Source: Methanosarcina sp. UBA289
Lineage (GTDB): Archaea > Halobacteriota > Methanosarcinia > Methanosarcinales > Methanosarcinaceae
Direction: 5' to 3'
DNA length: 64,000 nucleotides
Assembly: GCA_002496565.1 (NCBI GenBank)
Contig: DAKJ01000005.1
Coordinates: 124,001 to 188,000 of the forward strand
Part shown: positions 55,334 through 63,661 of the stretch, piece after piece
Layout of the letters: every line of letters starts with the position of its first letter
How positions within the stretch are numbered: the stretch's first letter is position 1
The notes under the pieces: model-generated
What the model saw: only the letters and a program-made list of their open reading frames with translations
Databases searched by the model: none
Told to the model about the DNA's origin: nothing
Translations under genes and position numbers: made by a program

Positions 55334-57088
55334 TCACCTCTCACCGTTAACCTTTATGGGAGTCGGGTTTGCCAGATACTTCTCTGGAGTCGGATAGTTG
55401 GCAAAGCCCAGGGTGTAATACCTGAACCACTCTTTCACGTCAACCAGCATCTCCTTTTCCCGCTCGTTTTCTACGTGCACTTCAGAATAGTAAGTCCGCT
55501 TCTCAGGCAAGGAAACAATTTCCCCTTTAACAGACACGATTTCGCCGTCCTTAACGGTATATTCTGCCTTCCTGAAGGCCTGGAGGAGAGCCTCGTAGTT
55601 GTTTGGATCAAGCTGCTGTGGGTTTATATTGTAAACAGTAACGTCTCCATCAGCGCCCACGCCAAGAGAACCTTTCCTGTGCGCCATGCCTATTGTCCGG
55701 GCAGGGTTAGCTCTAGTCAGAATTGCAAGATCATATAGGGAAAGTTCCCGGTTTATACCTCCGAGTTCACTCCTGTCGTTTGCCCACTTGTGACACTCAC
55801 TGAAGGTCTGCTTTCTGAAAGTCTCGGACATGATCCAGGTCATAACCTCAGGATATTTCGTAAATGGCCCACCATTGGGGCTGTCCGTGGTCATAATTGT
55901 CTTCCAGGGGTCATTGATCAGCAGGAGGCATTCAAGGCCCATTGCCCACTGCAGGCTGTGTACCGGGTTGGATTTAAAGTAAGTGAAGGGAATGACACCT
56001 GACCCACCTTCCATCTCAACGTCAGTATTTGACCACTTGTTTCCTGTAAGCTTGTACATATCCTGAATGGCAGGTCCATCTCCTGTCATAACTGTGGCTT
56101 CTCCGAAGGGCGTGCAGCCACTATCGATTACTACATGGTCTTTGTTGTTGATGTAGGCTGCAATATCTTTTACTCCAGATTCACAGTCTCCCCAGGTAGT
56201 GCCTGCAAAGCTGTTGAACATCATGTGGGCGAGGTATACGGAACAGTCCCTTGTAGAATCCATTTTGGTTTCAGCCCATTCTACATCCATGTTCTGCCTG
56301 GGCTTTACGCCGTCGAGAATTTTGAGGGAGTCTTCAGTAATTGTAAAGCAGCCAGGATGTCCCAGGTTATTTGCATGCAGGTGAAGAGGTACAGGCATAC
56401 CGAGGAGTTCGTTAATCTCACTAAGCCCTTTTATAGTCTCCCGTGGGGTAATCTCGAAATGGATGTTGGCTTCATCAAGAGAGTGTACGTTTTTACCCCA
56501 TCCCCAGTTTTCTACTCCTGCAGGGTTGACACACTTAATTCCATAGGACTTGTGAGTTTTCATCATCCAGGCTACATAAGCAGCAGCCTTTTCTATGTCT
56601 CCATCCCGGAGATAGCGCATCAAAAAGAAGTTGTTTCCAAGTATCAGGTACCCTCCCATATCAAGAAGCGGAGTAGCACGCATCTCTTCATGGGTATGGC
56701 GAGCTTCAAGAGGGGGAATTGCAGCTTCAAAAACAGTTGTGTAACCCATTGCTGCGTAATCGTATCCCTGTTTGTATACCGAAGGGACAGTGTAACCTGA
56801 GCCGGAATGAGTAAGTGCAGTCTTCTGGAGAGTTGCCTTATAATGGTCTTCTGGACGCATCGACCTGCCTGCGTTAACCTTTGCACCTGCAACATGAGAG
56901 TGAGAGTCTACTCCTCCGGGCATTACTGTCATACCGGAGGCATCAATAACCTTTGCGTTTTTCAATTCGGCTGCAGAAAGCTCTCTTACAATTTTTCCGT
57001 CTTTGATAAAGACATCCATTATTTCCCCATTTACTTCATTGAGGGGATCAAAGACGTATCCGTTCTTGATTGCAATTGTTCCTGCCAT
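55334..57088 (-). CDS. fmdA: Formylmethanofuran dehydrogenase subunit A
   Basis: The 584-residue amidohydrolase has metal ligands His63 and His65 in DSHSHV and Lys185 in YGIKCVNPAG as likely carboxylated lysine, plus TTDSPNGGPF. It condenses formate from FmdB with methanofuran at a binuclear zinc site. It directly abuts fmdF upstream, with no gap, and fmdC downstream. Confidence 0.96.
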   Translation of the reverse strand: MAGTIAIKNGYVFDPLNEVNGEIMDVFIKDGKIVRELSAAELKNAKVIDASGMTVMPGGVDSHSHVAGAKVNAGRSMRPEDHYKATLQKTALTHSGSGYTVPSVYKQGYDYAAMGYTTVFEAAIPPLEARHTHEEMRATPLLDMGGYLILGNNFFLMRYLRDGDIEKAAAYVAWMMKTHKSYGIKCVNPAGVENWGWGKNVHSLDEANIHFEITPRETIKGLSEINELLGMPVPLHLHANNLGHPGCFTITEDSLKILDGVKPRQNMDVEWAETKMDSTRDCSVYLAHMMFNSFAGTTWGDCESGVKDIAAYINNKDHVVIDSGCTPFGEATVMTGDGPAIQDMYKLTGNKWSNTDVEMEGGSGVIPFTYFKSNPVHSLQWAMGLECLLLINDPWKTIMTTDSPNGGPFTKYPEVMTWIMSETFRKQTFSECHKWANDRSELGGINRELSLYDLAILTRANPARTIGMAHRKGSLGVGADGDVTVYNINPQQLDPNNYEALLQAFRKAEYTVKDGEIVSVKGEIVSLPEKRTYYSEVHVENEREKEMLVDVKEWFRYYTLGFANYPTPEKYLANPTPIKVNGER

Positions 57089-58129
57089 TTATTCCACCTC
57101 TTTTTTTACAAGACGGATCGCATCAACAGGGCAGATAAGGGCGCACGTACCGTCTCCGCCACAGCGTTCCTGGTCTATGACTGTAATTCTCCCGTTTTTA
57201 ACTCCAAGAAGAGCTTTCTCGTCCATGTTGTTCAGGTGCCCTGCAGCAAGTTCGCGGTCAGAAAGGGCATTCACCGGACAGACAATCACACAGTTTCCAC
57301 AGCCCAGACATGCATCTTCATCGGTTTCCAGGCGAGTGCGGAGCAGAGCTTCCGGAGCGGAGGCTTCAAGCAGCTTTTTCTCAAGCAAACCCTTTTTCTC
57401 CACATCCGGGAGAATTGCAGTTTTTCTGACATCAATAGCATCAACAGGGCAGGCGACCGCACAGGCCCCACAGTAAATGCAGGCATCCGGGCGGTGAGTT
57501 ATCTTCTCGACTCTTTCTCCGGGCTTAGCTCTTTTGTTAAAAATGGCATTTGCGGGACAGACATCAATACAGGTATGACAGGTCTGGCAGACATCCTCAT
57601 CCCTGGCCCAGCGTCCTTCAAAGGGTTTTTCCACGGAAATCGCATGCGTTGGACAGACGGCTGCACACCAGCCGCAGTGCACACAGCACTCGGTATCAAT
57701 ATTAGTCTTTCCGACAAGTTTCAGTTTTCCGTCCGTTGAAATTTCACGAGTAACCTCAATACAGCCTTGCGGGCAGATATCCTCACAAAGCCCACAGTGG
57801 ACACAGCTTTCATTTACTGACGTTGGCTTCATGGCCCTGAAAAGATAGGACATGTCAGTGAGGGTTTTTCCTTCCTGCTTCATTTCAAGAGCACCTGTGG
57901 GGCAAACTTTTGCACAAATTCCACAGACAAGGCAGGCTCCACTGTCTTTTATTTCCAGAAAATCAGCATCCAACAAGCCTCTTGTTATAGCTCCCACGGC
58001 CCCCACAGCAAGGTTACCTTTAGGGCATGCCTGAACACAGGTCCCGCAGCCGATGCATTTTTCGGGGGAATAAATCAGCTGCTTGTCTTTTTTTTCGGCA
58101 AAGACAGACAATCGCATATTATCTTCCAT
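57089..58129 (-). CDS. fmdF: Polyferredoxin subunit F of formylmethanofuran dehydrogenase
   Basis: The 346-residue protein has eight ferredoxin-type motifs. Seven are complete CxxCxxCxxxCP (for example CIGCGTCVQACPKG and CLVCGICAKVCPTG). The eighth, CGGDGTCALICPVD, has Asp at the second Cys position, so its cluster may be labile, [3Fe-4S] or Asp-ligated. FmdF carries electrons into FmdB. It ends next to fmdA and follows fmdE by 18 bp. Confidence 0.95.
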   Translation of the reverse strand: MEDNMRLSVFAEKKDKQLIYSPEKCIGCGTCVQACPKGNLAVGAVGAITRGLLDADFLEIKDSGACLVCGICAKVCPTGALEMKQEGKTLTDMSYLFRAMKPTSVNESCVHCGLCEDICPQGCIEVTREISTDGKLKLVGKTNIDTECCVHCGWCAAVCPTHAISVEKPFEGRWARDEDVCQTCHTCIDVCPANAIFNKRAKPGERVEKITHRPDACIYCGACAVACPVDAIDVRKTAILPDVEKKGLLEKKLLEASAPEALLRTRLETDEDACLGCGNCVIVCPVNALSDRELAAGHLNNMDEKALLGVKNGRITVIDQERCGGDGTCALICPVDAIRLVKKEVE

Positions 58130-58147
58130 TTTGCTTACCTCTCAACG

Positions 58148-58750
58148 TTATTCTGTGCATCCACCGCACAGTAGTTCATCATCATGCTGAATGAACATTT
58201 CACCACATTTTTTACAGCACTGTATCCGCTTTTTATTTCTAACCGGAACATCTAAGTCCACAAATTTCCAGGAATACACCTTTTCTCCTGCAGCCAGAAG
58301 GATGGGTACAATCTCCAGATGAGAAAATTTTTCAGTATTAAGGAACCAGGCGTGGAGTTTGGGATAGTCCTTTGTCTTCTCTGAGTCGAGAAGTATTCGG
58401 ATCCCTTTTATGCTGGAAGCGCCTTCAGGCGCCTGCTTGTTTACCGTGACCGCCATCTTTCCCCAATTCATGATCTTTAACCCGTTGTTTCCGATAGTAG
58501 CTCCGGCAAGGATCTGGAATGGGTCAGGCATGCAGCTTTTCGTTTCGCAGGTCACAAATATGCGTTCCCCGTCCTGGACATCAAGCTCCCTCCTGGCAAT
58601 ATTGAGCATCTGAATGCCGATTAATGCCCCGGAGGTAAGGAAGCCGTGAAAGGGGACCACTTTTTCAATCTGTGATAGCAGCTCAGGGTCCTTTACCTGC
58701 TTCAAAATTGTCTCCATCTGAGATTTTTCTTCTTCTGAATTTTTACGCAA
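58148..58750 (-). CDS. fmdE: FmdE family protein, first gene of the fmd operon
   Basis: The product of 200 residues has the FmdE domain (VVPFHGFLTSGALIGIQMLN, FVTCETKSCMPDPFQILAGA) and a C-terminal zinc ribbon (CCKKCGEMF...LLCGGC). Its role is not settled; it does not co-purify with the enzyme core in known work. Three starts are possible: GTG 58774 directly next to the palindrome with no ribosome site, TTG 58750 six nt after GGTGGTG, and ATG 58717. I prefer 58750 because of the ribosome binding site and because the promoter palindrome abuts 58774. Confidence 0.85.
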   Translation of the reverse strand: MRKNSEEEKSQMETILKQVKDPELLSQIEKVVPFHGFLTSGALIGIQMLNIARRELDVQDGERIFVTCETKSCMPDPFQILAGATIGNNGLKIMNWGKMAVTVNKQAPEGASSIKGIRILLDSEKTKDYPKLHAWFLNTEKFSHLEIVPILLAAGEKVYSWKFVDLDVPVRNKKRIQCCKKCGEMFIQHDDELLCGGCTE

Positions 58751-58774
58751 TGTGTACACCACCGTGGGGTTCAC

Positions 58775-58798
58775 CGTTATGTTTAAATAAACATAACG
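58775..58798 (-). promoter_or_regulatory. ModE-like palindromic operator of the fmd operon
   Basis: CGTTAT, 12 nt, ATAACG is a perfect 24-bp inverted repeat (arms extend to 11 bp around AA). Architecture and half-sites equal the E. coli modA ModE operator (CGTTAT-N12-ATAACG) as I recall it. It includes a TATA-like TTTATTTA and lies 24 bp before the preferred fmdE start, so it should control the promoter in response to molybdate. Confidence 0.75.
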
Positions 58799-59461
58799 CT
58801 AAAGGTATCGAGTACAGATCGGATTAATGTAATACAGCCGGGTTATTTGGAGGAACCATATTCTCAGGATTTACGCGGTTGAAATGTGAAATCAATAGCA
58901 TTAGATTTTTGACTGTCTAAAATGCTTATTGAACTGCGACATTTATTATATTTGATTTTGTATTTCAAGTGCATAAGTCCTAATTATTTAAATTCCAACA
59001 TAACGCAGAAGGATACACTGTATTTATAAGTAACTTTTTTTACAGGAGTTTATTGATTTATAACCTGGAACAGGGGTAAACCTTCTATATAAGGGATAGA
59101 ATTCCTCGTAATTGGCCGGACACAGAAAAAAAACACCAGCCAGAACTCTACAGCTTTCAGATATGTTAAGTTCAACATATCTATAAATACTGAACAGAAC
59201 TATTGCACTCAAAATATATAAACAGGTATTTTATAAAATTGTCGATGAAAAGGACTTTTCCTTCAAAAATGGAGTAATCTCAAAACTTTTAATTATAACT
59301 GGCAGTCCCCCATAAGAAATACGAACATATTTTTATCCTGAGAATACCTACTTGGAATTTTCAGGCTTCTTCTGTCCTGCGCTTCGGCCTAGGCGGAACA
59401 GTCTCGTTTTTGATCGATCTAAATAATTACTAAATAATTACTATCAGAAAGGGCGCTCCTC
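58799..59461. other. Intergenic region upstream of fmd, one inverted repeat at 59159-59182
   Basis: AGATATGTT and AACATATCT are perfect 9-bp arms around AAGTTC, next to a TATA-like TATTTATAG on the minus strand. No gene follows that promoter-like site on either strand, so it may serve a small RNA or be degenerate. Nothing else is recognised. Confidence 0.4.
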
Positions 59462-59644
59462 GTGAAGGATCGATCGCGAACTTCCCTACCGACTGGAGTC
59501 CTTCCTGAAAAAATACTTGAATATTTCAGGGTTGCTAAATTCAAAAATATCAAGGATCTCTACCTGAAATATATCATGGAACTTCAGGAAAAGAATATCT
59601 CATTTCGGAAACGGTCGCCTATAACTATAAATAATATTATTTAA
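59462..59644 (+). CDS. Doubtful 60-residue open frame
   Basis: A GTG-started frame encodes a basic, helical peptide (VLPEKILEYFRVAKFKNIKD). It lacks a good ribosome binding site. It may be chance or a fragment. Confidence 0.2.
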   Translation: MKDRSRTSLPTGVLPEKILEYFRVAKFKNIKDLYLKYIMELQEKNISFRKRSPITINNII

Positions 59645-59768
59645 TCTGCGGGGAAAAATAAGCCTGACAGGAATGTAGAAATAAAATGGAAACAGGACTA
59701 TAAGCAGGAATCAATATTTACAGGCTCTCTGAGGCACGAAATAAAAAGACAGAAATGGGAGGTAAAGG

Positions 59769-60008
59769 ATGAGCGTAAAGGAAGAGGTTTACGAGCAGAT
59801 AATAGCAATACTTAAAGATGCAAAATTTCCCATAAACACGATGGATGAATTGATTGCTGCCCTACCTGAGGGGCTAGACACCACGTGCATAATAGGTGAC
59901 GTTGAAGTTACTGCAAGAGAGGCGGAAAGCCTGATTACTGAAAAGGATTTCCCGTTCAAAGATTCAAAACATGTGGCAGATCTACTGATTGAAAGAGCTG
60001 GACTGTAA
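59769..60008 (+). CDS. MTH865-like small protein
   Basis: The 79-residue acidic helical protein (SVKEEVYEQIIAILKDAKFP, then INTMDELIAALPEGLDTTCI and DFPFKDSKHVADLLIERAGL) fits the MTH865 family, an EF-hand-like helical fold of unknown role in methanogens. GGGAGGT precedes the ATG at good distance. Confidence 0.82.
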   Translation: MSVKEEVYEQIIAILKDAKFPINTMDELIAALPEGLDTTCIIGDVEVTAREAESLITEKDFPFKDSKHVADLLIERAGL

Positions 60009-60133
60009 CGCTGGACTGTAACTTTACTTGTCAAATTCAATAAAGACAAAAAATAAGGATAATGGGAACAAAATGTACAGAAAAAAGCTCAAATTTAATC
60101 ATAAAAAGAAAACGGAGTTTGTCCTTTCTTTTT

Positions 60134-60826
60134 TCATCCTTCTGCATGTTTTACAATAACTCTTTGTTCAGCAATGACATTGCTTCTTTTGGTGTCAATA
60201 ACCTTAAGGGTAACTTCAGAACCCACCTTGAAGCCGTAGTTGTCAGAGGTATTATAGTCTCCATCCACACTAACTTTTACGCTGGATTTAGTGGCCCCTA
60301 CTGCACTATCCTGCCCGCAGAGAACAAGCTTTTCTCCGACATTCCATAAGCCGTCTTCAAGAGTGGCTTTGTTATTTACAGGATAGTATGCAGGATTTTT
60401 TCCATGAGGAATCAAATCTAAGTAGAGGAGGGAAATGTTTCCTGTAAGATAACCCTTTATACCCGGTTCGAGAGCAGGCCTGTAAGACTTCCCATATCCT
60501 GAAATCTTTATGGATATATTATCAAGGGGAAGAGAACTACCTCCTTTGTGTATAAGCATGATCGTATTATTCTCAAAAGTTGCATCTTGACCTTTTCCTG
60601 TTTTAGGAAGTCCTCCCTCGCATGATTCAAGTGAAATTTTTGCCATCAGCGGTTGAGAACTTTTGCCTTCTTCGGCAATATTAGAAAAACTGATAGCAAT
60701 AATACTTGCGAGTACGACCAGAATAAGCAACATAAGAAGGGAACCTATTATCGGAGTTACGGCTTCTGATGTCAATCTAAATGAAAAGAAATGTTTAGCT
60801 TGGATTTTTCCCCAGGCTTTCATCAA
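60134..60826 (-). CDS. Archaeal type IV pilin-like protein
   Basis: The N-terminus has the pilin N-domain: a basic lead, then SEAVTPIIGSLLMLLILVVL and a continuing hydrophobic helix, with prepilin-peptidase-like cleavage expected before the SEAV segment. The rest (about 180 residues) is a beta-rich extracellular domain with Asn-x-Ser/Thr sites. Total 230 residues. It may be a minor pilin or surface protein. It lies 96 bp after the DUF5803-like gene, same direction. Confidence 0.82.
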   Translation of the reverse strand: MMKAWGKIQAKHFFSFRLTSEAVTPIIGSLLMLLILVVLASIIAISFSNIAEEGKSSQPLMAKISLESCEGGLPKTGKGQDATFENNTIMLIHKGGSSLPLDNISIKISGYGKSYRPALEPGIKGYLTGNISLLYLDLIPHGKNPAYYPVNNKATLEDGLWNVGEKLVLCGQDSAVGATKSSVKVSVDGDYNTSDNYGFKVGSEVTLKVIDTKRSNVIAEQRVIVKHAEG

Positions 60827-60921
60827 TAAGGAAATATACTCAAACTGTCATAAATAATTTATCAATTTCTAACAAGAGTTGTTATACGGAATAAAATCTG
60901 GAGGAAAATATCCTCACAAGG

Positions 60922-61791
60922 TCATTTCCTTTTCCGCTGTTTCTTTTCATATTCTTTTTCGAGGTCAAGAATTCCTTTAATAGCCTCAAGTTCCTTTCTG
61001 CTTTTGGCATAATGTAAAAGTACAAGACCAACTCCGCAGAGTAAGGCTATAACTGCGGCTGAGAATAGCAGGGGCGCTGACTGGGTATAATATTTAACCT
61101 GAATAGCCTCTTCCCGACTTCCTAGCTTCGAGGAGATCCACAGGAGAGTTTGCCTTCCTTTTTCGTCATAGGTTATACTAGAAGGCTCAGGCCTTGCTAT
61201 CCCAAATACCCTGCTACCAGTAACATATCCTTCTGGAAGTACTACACGGATGTATTCGGAATCAGGTTTAATAAATGTAAAACTCTGATCTCCCGAACTC
61301 TGGAGAGTATATGCAACAAAACCCGTAACAGGCTCCTTGAACTCCAGGTTTATAACTTTCACACCCTGGATCACTTCCTGATTTAGGGTATAATTAATAG
61401 CCGAAGTTTCATTTCTTCTCGAAAGCTCCTCAAAAGTTTGTGGGCTCGGTGTAGTCCCGTTTGCCGGGTTCACAAGCAATACAAAATTTTGAATAGGACT
61501 CTCCTCTGAACCGCCACCCAGGATGTCGGGAGGATAGATCTCAAGCTTGCTAGTATTTACTACGATGTTGACAACCTGTACTTTTTTGTCATTTTCCAGC
61601 AAATAATATGTGGTGGTATTTGCAAGCGTTTGATTGCTTGATTCGTTCAGATAAATGTCGAATTCATAATTAGAAATATTGCCAGGCTTATCTACGACAA
61701 TTTCCTTTTTTTGATCCATACAGCCCGATACGAGGACCACCAGCAGGGCAAGGAGCATAAACACAATTTTCGTTCTCATTTTCACAGACAA
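60922..61791 (-). CDS. DUF5803-like membrane lipoprotein
   Basis: The 289-residue product has a lipoprotein signal (IVFMLLALLVVLVSGCMD), an extracytoplasmic beta domain with many Asn-x-Ser/Thr sites, one C-terminal membrane segment (FSAAVIALLCGVGLVLLHYA), and a basic cytoplasmic coiled-coil tail ending KKQRKRK. This layout fits archaeal DUF5803 proteins, but that name is from memory. It is in the same direction as the pilin-like gene. Confidence 0.65.
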   Translation of the reverse strand: MSVKMRTKIVFMLLALLVVLVSGCMDQKKEIVVDKPGNISNYEFDIYLNESSNQTLANTTTYYLLENDKKVQVVNIVVNTSKLEIYPPDILGGGSEESPIQNFVLLVNPANGTTPSPQTFEELSRRNETSAINYTLNQEVIQGVKVINLEFKEPVTGFVAYTLQSSGDQSFTFIKPDSEYIRVVLPEGYVTGSRVFGIARPEPSSITYDEKGRQTLLWISSKLGSREEAIQVKYYTQSAPLLFSAAVIALLCGVGLVLLHYAKSRKELEAIKGILDLEKEYEKKQRKRK

Positions 61792-62030
61792 ATTCTCCCT
61801 CGAGCTTGAAGAAATCTCTTTTCAACTTGCGGCAGTTTACTCTCTCTTGAGGTAAAGCCTATACAGGGGCTGGAACAGGTCGACATTATCTTATGATTCC
61901 TCTTCTTAATAAACAACACGGATAGACATCTCTAAGAAATATGACTAAAAGCTCAATTTCTCAAATAAAAAGAGTAAGTTCTAGGTGACAAACTTCAGAT
62001 ATTGAGCTCTCCGGAAGAATTCAGGAATTT

Positions 62031-62152
62031 GGCTCTGTAGAAATCCTCTGAAATAAAGAATTTTCATTAATTTGAATTGAATAGCTTGACCTGTTTTTAC
62101 TTCCTTATTTTCAGCCTATTGTAGCTGATTTAGATAGGTTTTCTACAGAGCC
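62031..62152. mobile_element. 122-bp MITE with 8-bp target site duplication
   Basis: The ends GGCTCTGTAGAAATCCT and, inverted, GGCTCTGTAGAAAACCT are 17-bp terminal repeats with one mismatch. They are flanked by the exact direct repeat AGGAATTT (62023-62030 and 62153-62160). The inside has no gene. It is a non-autonomous element that inserted 4 bp beyond the hsdM stop and must depend on a transposase elsewhere in the genome that makes 8-bp duplications. Confidence 0.9.
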
Positions 62153-62164
62153 AGGAATTTATTT

Positions 62165-63661
62165 TTAATTCTCTTCACTTTCACCATTAATAGTAGCCAT
62201 AATCTCCTTAAAGCTCGCTAAGGAAGCTTCCATATTCTCTATTATTTCATTTGCAAGAATATCAGGGTCAGGAAGGTTGTCCAGATCAGCTAGGCTCTTA
62301 TCTTTGAGCCAAAAGATATCCAGATTTATTTTATCCCTTTCTACAATTTCATCATAGTTAAATTTCCGGAACCTGCCTTCTGGAGATTCTTCGCTCCAGG
62401 TTTCTTTACGGCTGTGGCGATTTTCGGGGTTGTAGCATTTGATGAAGTCTCCCAGATCTGAATATTTCATAGGATTCTTTTTCAATGTATGATGCACATT
62501 TGTGCGGTAATCATAGATCCATACTTCTTTTGTCCAGGGTTCTTTAGCTGCGGGTTTTGCTTCAAAGAAAAGCACGTTTGCCTTTACGCCGTTTGCGTAG
62601 AAAATGCCTGTCGGCAGGCGCAGGATTGTGTGAAGGTCGGTGGTTTCAAGGAGTTTTTTGCGGATTGTCTCTCCTGCTCCGCCTTCAAAGAGGACGTTGT
62701 CCGGAAGTACCACTGCTGCCTGACCGCCTGTTTTGAGGATTGTATGGATGTGCTGCAAAAAGTTTAGCTGCTTGTTACTTGTGGTCGTCCAGAAGTCCTG
62801 GCGGTTGTAAGTGAGTTCTTCTTTTTCCTGCTCCCCTTCTTCGTTTGTGAAGGTCATACTGCTCTTTTTTCCAAAAGGCGGGTTGGTGAGGATGTAATCA
62901 TAGCGGTAACCCGGATCGGCTATGAGAGCATCGGAATTTGAGATCATGGGCTCACCGTCGATTTCTCCGATGTTGTGCAGAAACATATTCATCAGGGCAA
63001 GCCGCCGGGTTCCGGCAACGATTTCGTTCCCGCCAAAGGTTTTGTTCTTCAGGAAACGGCTCTGCTCCTGGTCCAGCCGGCAGTGTGACGTAAGGAAGTC
63101 ATAGGCTGCTAAAAAGAACCCGCCTGTGCCGCAGCAGGGGTCTCCGATTGTTTTCATGGGCTCGGGCTGGAGGCACTGAACCATGACTTTAATTAGCGGC
63201 CTTGGGGTGAAATACTGACCGGCTCCGCTTTTTGTATCTTCGGCATTCTTCTGCAGGAGCCCTTCGTAGATCTCTCCTTTTGTATCCACACCCATCATGA
63301 CCCAGCTTTCTTTGTCGATCATATCAATGATCTTATAGAGCATTGCAGGATCGCTGACTTTGTTCTGGGCTTTGAGGAAAATCTGCCCGAGCATCCCCGG
63401 TTTTTGACCAAGCTCTTCCAGCAGTTCCCTGTAGCGAGTATCCAGTTCGGCTCCGCGCTGCTGTTTCAATTTGTCCCAGGTATATTCCTCAGGGATGCCG
63501 ATATTTCTGTTGTACGGAGGCTTACTGAACTCTTCAGCCATTTTCAGAAATATGAGATAAGTCAACTGTTCCAGATAATCTCCGTAACTCACGCCCCCGT
63601 CACGCAGGACGTTGCAGAAGCTCCAGACTTTGGAAACGATGGATGAGGTGTTTTCAGACAT
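62165..63661 (-). CDS. hsdM: Type I restriction-modification DNA methyltransferase HsdM
   Basis: The 498-residue N6-adenine methyltransferase has an N-terminal helical HsdM domain, motif I GDPCCGTGGFFLAAYDF and catalytic motif IV ILTNPPFGKKSS, and the target region GQYFTPRPLIKVMVQCL. It modifies DNA with an HsdS specificity subunit, but hsdS and hsdR are not downstream; after the stop come only the MITE and surface-protein genes. Its ATG overlaps the stop of the upstream gene by 8 bp. Confidence 0.95.
   Translation of the reverse strand: MSENTSSIVSKVWSFCNVLRDGGVSYGDYLEQLTYLIFLKMAEEFSKPPYNRNIGIPEEYTWDKLKQQRGAELDTRYRELLEELGQKPGMLGQIFLKAQNKVSDPAMLYKIIDMIDKESWVMMGVDTKGEIYEGLLQKNAEDTKSGAGQYFTPRPLIKVMVQCLQPEPMKTIGDPCCGTGGFFLAAYDFLTSHCRLDQEQSRFLKNKTFGGNEIVAGTRRLALMNMFLHNIGEIDGEPMISNSDALIADPGYRYDYILTNPPFGKKSSMTFTNEEGEQEKEELTYNRQDFWTTTSNKQLNFLQHIHTILKTGGQAAVVLPDNVLFEGGAGETIRKKLLETTDLHTILRLPTGIFYANGVKANVLFFEAKPAAKEPWTKEVWIYDYRTNVHHTLKKNPMKYSDLGDFIKCYNPENRHSRKETWSEESPEGRFRKFNYDEIVERDKINLDIFWLKDKSLADLDNLPDPDILANEIIENMEASLASFKEIMATINGESEEN

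Noticed and set aside
56807..57739. 310-codon plus-strand frame across the fmdA/fmdF junction
   Set aside because: It is an antisense shadow of two well-supported genes and contains Cys- and Ser-rich low-quality sequence.
59024..59212. 62-codon minus-strand frame upstream of fmd
   Set aside because: It starts without a ribosome binding site, overlaps an inverted repeat and has no domain-like pattern.
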